7,171 nucleotides of DNA from JACVCS01 sp038328575 (GTDB lineage Bacteria > Planctomycetota > Phycisphaerae > Phycisphaerales > UBA1924), in contig JBBQMD010000090.1 of assembly GCA_038328575.1 (NCBI GenBank), positions 1-7,171 of the forward strand, given 5' to 3'. Below the pieces are notes generated by a model. The model did not search any database and was not told the origin of the DNA. It saw only the letters and a list, made by a program, of their open reading frames with translations. This document shows, one piece after another, positions 1 to 5,978 of the stretch. The position numbers were made by a program, and so were the translations under genes. Within the stretch, counting starts at the first letter, position 1. The number at the start of each line of letters is the position of its first letter.

Positions 1-516
1 ACGATCGGCGCGGCGAAGGGTGAGTTGGAGATTGTCGCTCCGGTCGAGGGGGAGAGCGGGCGGACGTTCAGATTTTTGCCGCGCGATGGCGCGCCGTCGC
101 GGGTGGTGCTTGAGGAAGAGTTGCGGGCGGTGATGGGCGACGGCGTGGTGGAACAAGCGATTGATGCGTCGGGCAACTGGCTGTTTCGGGTTTTGAACAT
201 CACCGGGTGGTGGAGCTTTGCGTGGCTGACGATCGGGTTTGTGGGGCAGATGTTGTTCTTTGGCCGGATGTTTGTGCAGTGGATGGTCTCTGAGCGGATG
301 AAGCAGAGCCATATTCCTGAGTCGTTCTGGTGGTTCAGTTTTTTCGGCGGGGTGCTGCTGTTCACGTACTTTGCGTGGCGGCAAGACCCGGTGGGCGTGC
401 TGGGCCAGACGTCTGGGGTGGTGATCTATGCGCGCAATATCCGATTGATCCGCAAGCAGCAACGCCGCGCGGCCCGATCAAGCGTGGAAACGCCTTCACA
501 GGGCGCAGGGCAATAG
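1..516 (+). CDS. LAB_N-domain membrane protein (5' end outside window)
   Basis: This is a small membrane protein of the LAB_N family (lipid-A-disaccharide synthase N-terminal domain), here as a stand-alone protein without the LpxB glycosyltransferase. Counting from the TTG at 25, the domain covers about residues 60-144. It shows the family hallmarks: GQMLFFGRMFVQW, then SERMKQSHIPESFWW, SFFGGVLLFTYF, and DPVGVLGQTSGVVIYARN. Three hydrophobic helices lie at about 62-84, 98-118 and 124-141, followed by a basic tail. Residues 1-60 form a soluble segment (FRFLPRDG...LEEELRAVM). The frame is open back to base 1, so the true start and perhaps a first membrane helix lie upstream. The TTG at 25, with GAAGGG before it, is a possible but less likely start. 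Known: LAB_N proteins often sit near envelope or glycosyltransferase genes; their biochemical role is unsettled. Lipid A biosynthesis should not be assumed. The next gene starts 26 bases downstream. Confidence 0.85.
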   Translation, partial: TIGAAKGELEIVAPVEGESGRTFRFLPRDGAPSRVVLEEELRAVMGDGVVEQAIDASGNWLFRVLNITGWWSFAWLTIGFVGQMLFFGRMFVQWMVSERMKQSHIPESFWWFSFFGGVLLFTYFAWRQDPVGVLGQTSGVVIYARNIRLIRKQQRRAARSSVETPSQGAGQ

Positions 517-542
517 CAGGGCAGTAACGGAGAACAGCGCCG

Positions 543-1169
543 ATGAAACTCTACTTAGACGATGTGTTGCTGCCCTGCCCGATTGATACGCTGGAAGGTG
601 CGCTCGACGTTGCGCGTCAGGCGGCGCAGCAGACCGGGCGCGTGATCATCGAGGCGGAGTGGGACGGCGAGCCGATTTCGGACGCGACGCTGGAGACGGC
701 CGACGCGTCGCCCTTGAACAAGCACGAGGTGCGGTTTCGCTCGACGGACCCGCGGGCGCTGGTGTCCACTGCGATGCATGAGATGGCGGACGTGTTGCAG
801 CGGGGGCTGGAGGTGCAGCGGCAGACCGCCGAGGCGCTGCAGAGCGGGCAGATGGAACTGGCGTTCGGCAATCTGACGGAGGTGCTGGACATGTGGCAGG
901 GCGTGCGTCGGTCGGTCGAGGACGGGGCGGCGTTGCTGGGGCTGCGTGTAGAGACGCTGGTGTTCAATGGCGAGGATGGCACGAGCGAGATCGTGATGGG
1001 GCACGTTGGACGGTTGAGCGACCTGTTGACCGACATACGCACGGGCGTTGCGGGGGAGGATTGGTCGACGCTTGCGGACCTGATGTCCGAGGGCGGGGAG
1101 ATGGACGTGCAGGCGCGCCGGTGGGTCGGTATTCTCAAGCAGCTCGGCGAGCAGTTTTCGGCTCGCTGA
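543..1169 (+). CDS. Uncharacterised protein, beta-rich N-terminus and helical C-terminal part
   Basis: I do not recognise this 208-residue protein. It has no signal peptide and no membrane helix, so it is probably cytoplasmic. Residues 1-68 (MKLYLDDVLL ... RVIIEAEWDGEPI ... HEVRFRS) alternate short strands and a helix, a pattern like a beta-grasp domain. Residues 70-135 and 150-205 look like amphipathic helices (AMHEMADVLQRGLEVQRQ, LLTDIRTGVAGEDWSTLADL), so the C-terminal two thirds is probably a helical bundle. The ATG at 543 is chosen because GGAG lies at 529-532, ten bases upstream. It lies 26 bases after the LAB_N stop and 88 bases before the next gene on the same strand, so co-transcription is likely. 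That it is a real gene is supported by the ribosome site, the strongly G/C-ending third positions and the fit to its neighbours. The function is unknown; the fold comments are inference. Confidence 0.8.
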   Translation: MKLYLDDVLLPCPIDTLEGALDVARQAAQQTGRVIIEAEWDGEPISDATLETADASPLNKHEVRFRSTDPRALVSTAMHEMADVLQRGLEVQRQTAEALQSGQMELAFGNLTEVLDMWQGVRRSVEDGAALLGLRVETLVFNGEDGTSEIVMGHVGRLSDLLTDIRTGVAGEDWSTLADLMSEGGEMDVQARRWVGILKQLGEQFSAR

Positions 1170-1242
1170 GTGGCGGGACGAGCGCGCGTTGGTGACGCAG
1201 TGAAGCGGTGATGGCTTCGCACGTTCGTACTCTGGCACCTTT

Positions 1243-1247
1243 GGAGG
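1243..1247 (+). promoter_or_regulatory. Ribosome binding site deciding a GTG start
   Basis: A full GGAGG core lies ten bases before the GTG at 1258. The first in-frame ATG, at 1300, has no comparable site. This sets the GTG as the start of the downstream gene. Confidence 0.7.
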
Positions 1248-1257
1248 ATCTTCGCAA

Positions 1258-2196
1258 GTGGCTTCAGCCCGCACGAATCCGTTGGACGCGATCGACACGT
1301 TGATGTCTCAGGCGACGGTTGCGCTGGTGTCGCGCCGGTACTTTGAGTGCGAGCGTTTGTGCGTCGAGGCGCTGGAGCTTGCGTTCAGGAAGGGGGACTT
1401 TGCCCAGATGGCGAGGATTCTGATGCCGTTGCAGGAGTCGCGCCGGTTCAAGCGGCACCTGGCGGTGGATTCGGGGAACGTGTTTGTGATCGACACGCAG
1501 GCGCCGATGCCCGGTGATCTGAAGCCGGGGTTGTATCTGATCCAGCCGCCGCGGGTGGGGTTGGATGGTCGGCTGCTGAGGGAGACGTGTGATCGGTCGG
1601 AGATACCGGCGGTGATCGTGGTTCGTGAGCCGACAACGCGCCTGGGGCAGTGCCCGCTGGTGTCGCTTGGCCCGGTGACGACGCGGGCGCGCGTGAGCCC
1701 GCCGATGGTGCGCGTGCCCCCGGCGAAGAAGCCCGGCGCGAAGAAGATGACGAAGAAGGCGATCAAGGACGCGGAGGGGGCGCAGACAAGCGTGATTGTT
1801 GAGGAGGAAGCGTCGGTCGCGCGTCCGCCTTCGATCGCGTGGATGCTCGCGGCGGGCGAGGCCCTGGGTGACGCCGCGATCGCGGATGTGGACCCGGCCA
1901 AGACGTCTGAGACGCGTGTGGAGGAGCTGTATCTGCGGCTGCAGGCCAACAGCGACCACGAGAAGCTTCATCAGGCGCTGGCCGATGTGTGCATGGAAGC
2001 GGCGCGGGACCTGGCGCGGGGCGTCGCCCGCAAGCGCCCTCGCTTGGTCGAGGACAAGCTCGACGAACTGGACGCGGAAGAGGGCGGCGATGTTGATGGC
2101 GATGCCGATCGCGATGGCGATGGCGATGGCGATGGCGATGGCGGCGGGGATGATGAACGCGAGACGCCGGAACCGGACGCCGTGATCGATGATTGA
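1258..2196 (+). CDS. Uncharacterised protein with helical N-terminus, Lys-rich linker and Asp-Gly tail
   Basis: I do not recognise this 312-residue protein. Residues 10-66 are helical and resemble one TPR-like pair (ATVALVSRRYFECERLCVEA, then GDFAQMARILMPLQESRRF). Residues 70-140 are strand-rich (NVFVIDT, GLYLIQPP, PAVIVVREP). Residues 150-175 form a Pro/Lys/Ala linker (PPAKKPGAKKMTKKAIKDA). Residues 190-256 are helical again (SIAWMLAAGEALGDA, VEELYLRLQANSDHEKLHQA). The tail, 268-300, is highly acidic with alternating Asp-Gly. There is no signal peptide or membrane helix. The GTG start is fixed by GGAGG at 1243-1247. The gene follows 543-1169 on the same strand after 88 bases and converges with the cysteine dioxygenase gene, with 25 bases between stops and no obvious hairpin there. 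The basic linker and acidic tail suggest a modular scaffold or a protein with partners, but this is inference; the function is unknown. Confidence 0.8.
   Translation: MASARTNPLDAIDTLMSQATVALVSRRYFECERLCVEALELAFRKGDFAQMARILMPLQESRRFKRHLAVDSGNVFVIDTQAPMPGDLKPGLYLIQPPRVGLDGRLLRETCDRSEIPAVIVVREPTTRLGQCPLVSLGPVTTRARVSPPMVRVPPAKKPGAKKMTKKAIKDAEGAQTSVIVEEEASVARPPSIAWMLAAGEALGDAAIADVDPAKTSETRVEELYLRLQANSDHEKLHQALADVCMEAARDLARGVARKRPRLVEDKLDELDAEEGGDVDGDADRDGDGDGDGDGGGDDERETPEPDAVIDD
2089..2142 (+). repeat. Tandem GATGGC hexanucleotide repeat inside a coding region
   Basis: Five perfect GATGGC units run from 2113 to 2142. They are preceded by degenerate units from 2089 (GAT GTT, GAT GGC, GAT GCC, GAT CGC). 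The repeat is in frame and encodes the Asp-Gly tail of the gene at 1258-2196. Because the unit is two codons long, changes in copy number would lengthen or shorten the tail without a frameshift. Confidence 0.9.
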
Positions 2197-2221
2197 TGGT
2201 GGGTGAGGCGTGGCTCGCTGG

Positions 2222-2812
2222 TCAGCACTCGGGGAGGCTCTCGCCCGAGTAGACGTTGCTGCACTCGCCGCCGGGGCTGGTGTGATAGGCGTAGGTGTTC
2301 ATCGTGGTGATCCGCGGCGAGTAGCAGTGCAGCGTGATGAGATCCGTGCCCGGCGCCTGCATGTTGACGACCTGGTGAATGTCGGCATCCGCGGCGGCGC
2401 AGACATAGCTGGCGGGCATTTCGACGCTGCCGGTCGGGCAGATGAGCCCCGAGGGGGTCTGCTTGAAGCGGACCTCGGTGCCGGTGCCGGCGATGACCTT
2501 GAAGGCGCAAGAGACGCCCTGATGGTCGTGAATAGGTGTGCAATGGGCGCTGCGCCAGCAGAGAGCCAGCAGCTCGAACCAAGGGGTGGCGGCGATGACG
2601 TTGCGCCGGTACCCGCGGGAACCAAAGACCAGCACGGGTTCGAGGTCTTCACGCCGGACGTCGGTGGTGCGGAGCATCTGGGCGAGGACTTGCAGGTCTA
2701 CGCGTTGGTTGAGCTGGGCGAGGTAATCGATGATCGGGAGCAGGCGCGGGAACACCGTGCGAGGGTCGGCGCTGGCGTCGGAGATCAGCGTGTGTTTTCC
2801 GGTGGAGATCAT
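2222..2812 (-). CDS. cdo: Cysteine dioxygenase type I
   Basis: This is a cupin-fold non-haem iron enzyme that oxidises L-cysteine with O2 to cysteine sulfinic acid in the cytoplasm. From the chosen Met the protein has 196 residues, close to the usual ~200. The iron ligands are His95 and His97 (IHDH) and His146 (DIHQVVN). Arg70 in YRRN corresponds to rat Arg60, which binds the cysteine carboxylate; the related mercaptopropionate dioxygenases carry Gln there. Cys102 and Tyr164 (LHCYSPR) correspond to rat Cys93 and Tyr157, the pair that forms the thioether crosslink; His162 matches His155. Start choice: an ATG at 2812 has GGGAG six bases upstream, while the TTG at 2848, which would add 12 residues, has no clear site. 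It converges with the gene ending at 2196 and diverges from the cytidylate-kinase-like gene. No sulfur-metabolism neighbour is visible. Confidence 0.93.
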   Translation of the reverse strand: MISTGKHTLISDASADPRTVFPRLLPIIDYLAQLNQRVDLQVLAQMLRTTDVRREDLEPVLVFGSRGYRRNVIAATPWFELLALCWRSAHCTPIHDHQGVSCAFKVIAGTGTEVRFKQTPSGLICPTGSVEMPASYVCAAADADIHQVVNMQAPGTDLITLHCYSPRITTMNTYAYHTSPGGECSNVYSGESLPEC

Positions 2813-2818
2813 CGGTAG

Positions 2819-2823
2819 CTCCC
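2819..2823 (-). promoter_or_regulatory. Ribosome binding site for cdo
   Basis: GGGAG on the - strand, six bases before the ATG at 2812. It favours this start over the upstream TTG at 2848. Confidence 0.65.
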
Positions 2824-2828
2824 GGATG

Positions 2829-2867
2829 GAGTGAGCGTGTTCACTCAAGTGTACAGCGCTTTGAGTG
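2829..2867. promoter_or_regulatory. Three alternating GAGTG half-sites upstream of cdo, operator candidate
   Basis: GAGTGA (2829-2834), TCACTCAA (2841-2848) and TTGAGTG (2861-2867) give three copies of one half-site in alternating orientation, so each neighbouring pair is an inverted repeat (6 bp with a 6-base spacer, and 7 bp with a 12-base spacer). A TACACT on the - strand (2848-2853) between the second and third copies could be the cdo -10 box, although I see no good -35 box. If so, the half-sites would overlap the cdo promoter. This is inference from pattern only. Confidence 0.35.
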
Positions 2868-2994
2868 CTCGGCGATGCGGGCGCGGGCCAGAAGTGGCGG
2901 GGCCGAGCGGTTAGACTCGTGAGGTGGTGTCCGGCGATACGCGGCGGCGAGGGCGAGGGGGGCAGGTTTGGCCGCCGGGCCGGGATCTCTTTTC

Positions 2995-2998
2995 GGAG
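2995..2998 (+). promoter_or_regulatory. Ribosome binding site deciding a TTG start
   Basis: GGAG six bases before the TTG at 3005. It supports the shorter, family-length form of the cytidylate-kinase-like protein over the GTG at 2924, which has no well-spaced site. Confidence 0.55.
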
Positions 2999-3004
2999 CC
3001 GTCA

Positions 3005-3694
3005 TTGAACCTTGAGTTCCTGAATCGCGAGAACCAGTGGGCGCCGATCGAGCCGCTGATCGGTATTGACGGGCCAGCAGGCGTCGGCAAGAGCACGGTG
3101 GCGCGGGCGCTGGCGCATTCGCTCGGGGGCGAGTGCCTGAACAGCGGGGCGATTTATCGCGGCGTCGCGCTGCTGGTGAACCAGTGCGACCCGAGCGACG
3201 AGACGCTGGTGACCGATGCCATCCACGCGCTGCCGCTGGCGCTCGCGCCGACGGGTGAGCTGTTGCTGTCCGAGCGCCCGATCCATGGCGACCTCTTCAG
3301 CCCGGCGAACACTTCCATCGTCGCAAAGGTGGCCCGGGTTCCGGGCGTGCGCGACACTGTGACGGCGCTGGTGCGGGCATGGATCGCTGGTCACGCCAAC
3401 CGGTTGATCGTGCTGGAGGGGCGCGACGCGTGTACGACGTTGCTGGCTGGGCATCGCGCGGCTCGGTTCTACATCGACGCGCCGCTGGACGTTCGCGGGC
3501 AGCGGCGCGCGGGGGACCATCGCTCAACCCCGACGGAAGAGGCGACGCGCCTGAAAGAACGCGACGCGCTTGATCAGGGCTTTGATCGCACGACACCCAA
3601 CTCGCCGGGCGTGGTGGTGATCGACGCATCGGGCGATCTGGAGTCGACGCTCAAGCGGCTGATAGACCGGATTCGAGGAATGGCCGTGGGGTGA
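3005..3694 (+). CDS. cmk: Cytidylate kinase (CMP/dCMP kinase) family protein
   Basis: Cytidylate kinase transfers phosphate from ATP to CMP or dCMP in the cytoplasm. From the TTG at 3005 the protein has 229 residues, matching the family's ~225. The longer GTG form from 2924 adds 27 Arg/Gly-rich residues with no family match. Visible features: Walker A GPAGVGKST at 23-31; the NMP-site motif LNSGAIYR at 45-52 (family DSGAIYR); VPGVR ending at Arg116; EGRD at 139-142; and the lid motif KERDALD at 184-190. Compared by eye with E. coli Cmk, Ser36, Arg41, Arg110, Arg131, Asp132, Arg181 and Asp185 are kept. Arg92, Ser101 and Arg188 are replaced by Phe98, Ala107 and Phe193. The stretch before the lid motif is about five residues shorter. 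Family membership is clear. CMP specificity is less sure; it could be a divergent or second copy. No rpsA or aroA follows, unlike in many bacteria. Confidence 0.85.
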   Translation: MNLEFLNRENQWAPIEPLIGIDGPAGVGKSTVARALAHSLGGECLNSGAIYRGVALLVNQCDPSDETLVTDAIHALPLALAPTGELLLSERPIHGDLFSPANTSIVAKVARVPGVRDTVTALVRAWIAGHANRLIVLEGRDACTTLLAGHRAARFYIDAPLDVRGQRRAGDHRSTPTEEATRLKERDALDQGFDRTTPNSPGVVVIDASGDLESTLKRLIDRIRGMAVG

Positions 3695-3788
3695 GCAACA
3701 GAGCGCGAGACTTCACGCGCGCACCCACTCTGCCGCTTCGGCACTTCGGCACTTTGCCTCTTCGCGACTCGCGACCTGAGACTTGCGA
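3695..3788. repeat. Short intergenic region with small direct repeats
   Basis: This 94-base gap lies between two converging genes. It holds a perfect tandem CTTCGGCA (3736-3743 and 3744-3751) followed by a degraded third unit, then three GCGAC units (from about 3763 to 3788). A GCGCG/CGCGC stem (3703-3707 with 3716-3720) is possible, but there is no T-run, so I do not call a terminator. Confidence 0.5.
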
Positions 3789-4241
3789 CTACCTCTTTCT
3801 CTGGCCGTCGATCTCGAGCTGATAGCGCACGCTGAACGGCGGCGAGAGTTTGCCAACGAGTTCTTTCAGAGGCGCTTCGGCCGCGGCGGATGGGATGCTG
3901 CCGTAGATGAGGACTTCTTCTTTGCCGTCGGCTGCACCGACGACGTCGAGCGAGATGCGGGTGAAGCGCTTATCGGCGAGGCCTGCCTCGTAGAGCTTTT
4001 GGCGCGCGTTGTCGACCCAGGAGATGGTCGGCGTGGAGACCGAGCGGGCGGCGCCGCCGGTGCCCGATGGGAAGAGTTGCCAGCCGATGACGAGCGCGGC
4101 GAGCGCGAGCGCGACAACCGCGATGATGACCTTGCTGCGCCGGCCAGACGCGGCGCCCCCACTTGCTCCGCCGCCGCCGACGTACTTACTCAGGCCCCAG
4201 TCTTCCATCTTGTCGCGGATACGTTCGCCGATCGCACTCAT
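3789..4241 (-). CDS. Single-pass membrane protein of unknown function, possible BON-like C-terminal domain
   Basis: I do not recognise this 150-residue protein. Residues 1-21 are polar and helical (MSAIGERIRDKMEDWGLSKYV). A Gly/Ser/Ala linker (22-35) leads to a single membrane helix at about 38-56 (VIIAVVALALAALVIGW). Residues 75-150 are outside the helix and read strand-helix-strand-strand (WVDNARQKLYEAGL, FTRISLDVVG, EEVLIYGSIPSAAAEAPLKE, FSVRYQLEI). The V-x-GSIPS pattern followed by a helix and a final strand recalls BON domains, but only weakly. The ATG at 4241 is chosen because GGGAG lies nine bases upstream; the open frame goes back to a GTG at 4286. The short N-terminus before the helix suggests N-in, C-out orientation (inference). 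It is oriented like gap but separated from it by a terminator, so it is probably transcribed on its own. Confidence 0.75.
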   Translation of the reverse strand: MSAIGERIRDKMEDWGLSKYVGGGGASGGAASGRRSKVIIAVVALALAALVIGWQLFPSGTGGAARSVSTPTISWVDNARQKLYEAGLADKRFTRISLDVVGAADGKEEVLIYGSIPSAAAEAPLKELVGKLSPPFSVRYQLEIDGQRKR

Positions 4242-4293
4242 TGGCCGTCGCTCCCGGAAGAGAAAAGGGTGGGCAGACTTTGCCACGCGTTTG

Positions 4294-4321
4294 AGTGTAT
4301 CGGATAGTTGAATCTTCTGAA
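4294..4321 (-). promoter_or_regulatory. Possible sigma70-like promoter of the membrane protein gene
   Basis: On the - strand, TTCAGA (4316-4321) and TACACT (4294-4299) are 16 bases apart, each matching the sigma70 consensus at four of six positions. The position fits: downstream of the gap terminator and about 50 bases before the ATG at 4241. Weak evidence. Confidence 0.3.
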
Positions 4322-4350
4322 AGACCCGGTCTGGGGTGAATCCTGTGGTG

Positions 4351-4384
4351 GAAAGAAAAGCACCCTGCCGGGGGCGGCAGGGTG
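4351..4384 (-). terminator. Intrinsic terminator of gap
   Basis: A perfect 9-bp stem, CACCCTGCC (4361-4369) with GGCAGGGTG (4376-4384), encloses a 6-base loop. On the - strand it is followed by CTTTTCTTTC (4360-4351), a T-rich tract. This is the classic layout for a rho-independent terminator of a gene read on the - strand. It lies about 125 bases after the gap stop and before the promoter region of the next - strand gene. Confidence 0.8.
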
Positions 4385-4456
4385 TGTGGGGGTTCTTGGG
4401 GGTGCATGCGGAATGCGGAGAGATTGGGAGCGGTTCTGCTTACGTCTTGGCTAGGA

Positions 4457-4494
4457 CCCGCCTCGGAGAGGCGGGCCACCAAGAGAGGCGGGCC
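4457..4494. repeat. GC-rich hairpin plus direct repeat behind gap
   Basis: CCCGCCT (4457-4463) and AGGCGGG (4469-4475) form a 7-bp stem with a 5-base loop. The right arm is part of GAGAGGCGGGCC (4466-4477), which recurs exactly at 4483-4494, a 17-base period. It lies just behind the gap stop codon and has no T-run, so it looks more like a small REP-like intergenic repeat than a terminator. It could still protect the 3' end of the gap mRNA. Confidence 0.6.
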
Positions 4495-4509
4495 AACTCT
4501 TCAAGCAAC

Positions 4510-5559
4510 TCAGTGAATGCCGTCTTTGCCGGCCATGTACTTGATGAGGTCAACGCAGCGGGCCGCGTAGCCGGCCTCGTTGTCGTACCAGGAGATGACC
4601 TTGAAGAACCGCTTGTTCAGCTCGATGCCAGCCTTGGCGTCAAAGATGCTGCTGCGACGGTCGCTGATGAAATCGCTGCTCACGACTTCCTCTTCGGTGT
4701 AGCCCAGGATGCCCTTCATCGCGCCCTCGCTTGCGGCCTTCATCGCTGCGTTGATCTCCGCGAGGCTCGTGTCCTTGGCGGTCTTGAACGTGAGGTCAAC
4801 CGCGGAGACATCGGCCGTGGGCACGCGGAAGCTCATGCCGGTCAGCTTGCCCTTGAGAGCGGGGATCGCGAGCGTCACGGCCTTTGCGGCGCCGGTGCTG
4901 GCGGGGATGATGTTCTGGTAGGCGTTGCGCCCGCCGCGCCAGTCTTTCTTGGACGGGCCGTCCTGCGTGGGCTGGGTCGCGGTCACGGCGTGGATGGTCG
5001 TCATCAGGCCTTCGTCGAGGCCGAACGTGTCGTTGATGACTTTGGCGATCGGCGCCAGGCAGTTGGTGGTGCAGGAGGCGTTGCTGACCACGGTGTGCTT
5101 GGCGGCGTCAAAGATCTCGTGATTCACGCCCAGCACGAGCGTCGGCACCTGGGCGGGCTCGCTCTTGGTCGGGGCGCTGACGACAACGCGCTTGGCACCG
5201 GCCGAGACGTGGAGGCTGGCCTTCTCAAAGTCGGTGAACAGGCCGGTGGACTCCAAGACGTAGCTGACGCCCATGTCCTTCCAGGGGAGCTGCGCGGGGT
5301 CTTTGATGGAGGTGGTCTTGGTGACCTTGCCGTTGACCGTGAACGAGCCGCCGGCCTCGCTGGCGGTGGCGGAGATATCCGCGAGCTTGCCGTTGAGGGC
5401 AAACTGGCGGTGCATGGTGTCGTATTTGAGGAGATACGCGAGGTTGTCAGCGGGGACCAGATCGTTCACGGCGACGATCTCGATGCCGTGCTCTGCGGCG
5501 ATGCGATAAACCAGCCGACCGATGCGGCCGAAGCCGTTGATGCCGACGCGAATAGCCAT
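4510..5559 (-). CDS. gap: Type I glyceraldehyde-3-phosphate dehydrogenase, NAD-dependent
   Basis: This glycolytic enzyme oxidises and phosphorylates glyceraldehyde 3-phosphate to 1,3-bisphosphoglycerate with NAD+ in the cytoplasm, normally as a homotetramer. The 349-residue protein is complete. The Rossmann motif INGFGRIGR is at 7-15. Asp33 in VNDL is the usual NAD-type residue. The active site SNASCTTNCLAP is at 159-170 with catalytic Cys163, and His190 (TTIHAVTATQ) is the catalytic base. The S-loop DGPSKKDWRGGR (200-211), then IIPASTGAAKAV, and SWYDNEAGY near the C-terminus complete the family pattern. The WRGGR S-loop places it with E. coli GapA and eukaryotic GapC forms, not with Bacillus-type or GapB forms. 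The ATG at 5559 is chosen because AAAGG lies seven bases upstream; the 19 extra residues of the open frame are not part of the family. It stands alone, without pgk or tpi, and ends before its own terminator at 4351-4384. Confidence 0.97.
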   Translation of the reverse strand: MAIRVGINGFGRIGRLVYRIAAEHGIEIVAVNDLVPADNLAYLLKYDTMHRQFALNGKLADISATASEAGGSFTVNGKVTKTTSIKDPAQLPWKDMGVSYVLESTGLFTDFEKASLHVSAGAKRVVVSAPTKSEPAQVPTLVLGVNHEIFDAAKHTVVSNASCTTNCLAPIAKVINDTFGLDEGLMTTIHAVTATQPTQDGPSKKDWRGGRNAYQNIIPASTGAAKAVTLAIPALKGKLTGMSFRVPTADVSAVDLTFKTAKDTSLAEINAAMKAASEGAMKGILGYTEEEVVSSDFISDRRSSIFDAKAGIELNKRFFKVISWYDNEAGYAARCVDLIKYMAGKDGIH

Positions 5560-5739
5560 GTGGGCGCCTTTCAGGGAGAAACTGGGTGCGAGTTGATGGC
5601 CAAGATGTTCAGCCACGCAAGGGTAGCGGCGGATGAAGGAAAGGTCGAATGGTGGGGGCGGCCAACTGCGGCGGGTGGCCGTGAGTCAGGGGTGGGCGGG
5701 TTTGCTGGAGGCCTGGGAAAGCGCGGGGGGAGGGGCAGG

Positions 5740-5768
5740 CTGATCCGCCGCGCCGGATCGGCGGCACG
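5740..5768. repeat. Palindromic intergenic repeat, copy 1
   Basis: A 29-base unit starting CTGATCCGCCG and ending GCGGCACG, matching copy 2 (5979-6007) at 26 of 29 positions by eye. It can fold as GATCCG (5742-5747) with CGGATC (5754-5759), or as CCGCCG (5745-5750) with CGGCGG (5759-5764). A shared GCCACACCCCCC lies 13 bases downstream. Confidence 0.75.
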
Positions 5769-5978
5769 AAATTTGAAAAACGCCACACCCCCCGCCGGGA
5801 ATTCCGGTCGTCTTGTGCGCCTCCCGCTTGACGGCGTCATTAAAAAAACATAATAACTGGTGCGCTCACGCGATATTGAACCTGACTGAGCGTGGCGTTC
5901 CGGGGAGCAGGCGGGGGCGTGGCTACCACTAAACGGCTCTGTGTTCAGTGCTCGTGGACGATCTCGCGTTAAATCACG

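Noticed and set aside
555..1298. A 247-codon open frame on the - strand antisense to the 543-1169 gene
   Set aside because: Rich in Arg, His, Gln and Pro without pattern, and overlaps a gene with a good ribosome site; a GC-content shadow.
2089..2142. Asp-Gly tail as a calcium-binding dockerin or thrombospondin type 3 repeat
   Set aside because: The simple DG alternation lacks the spacing, Asn and hydrophobic or Cys positions of those repeats, and the protein shows no secretion signal.
2210..2818. A 202-codon + strand frame opposite cysteine dioxygenase
   Set aside because: The - strand frame carries the whole cysteine dioxygenase active site; the + frame is its mirror image.
2924..3004. GTG start at 2924 giving a longer cytidylate-kinase-like protein
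   Set aside because: The added 27 residues are Arg/Gly-rich, exceed the family's usual length and lack a spaced ribosome site; the TTG at 3005 has one.
4336..5853. A 505-codon open frame on the + strand antisense to gap
   Set aside because: It mirrors the whole gap coding region, runs across the gap terminator and leader, and has a Gly/Val/Asp-rich composition typical of antisense frames in GC-rich genes. It has no recognisable motif.
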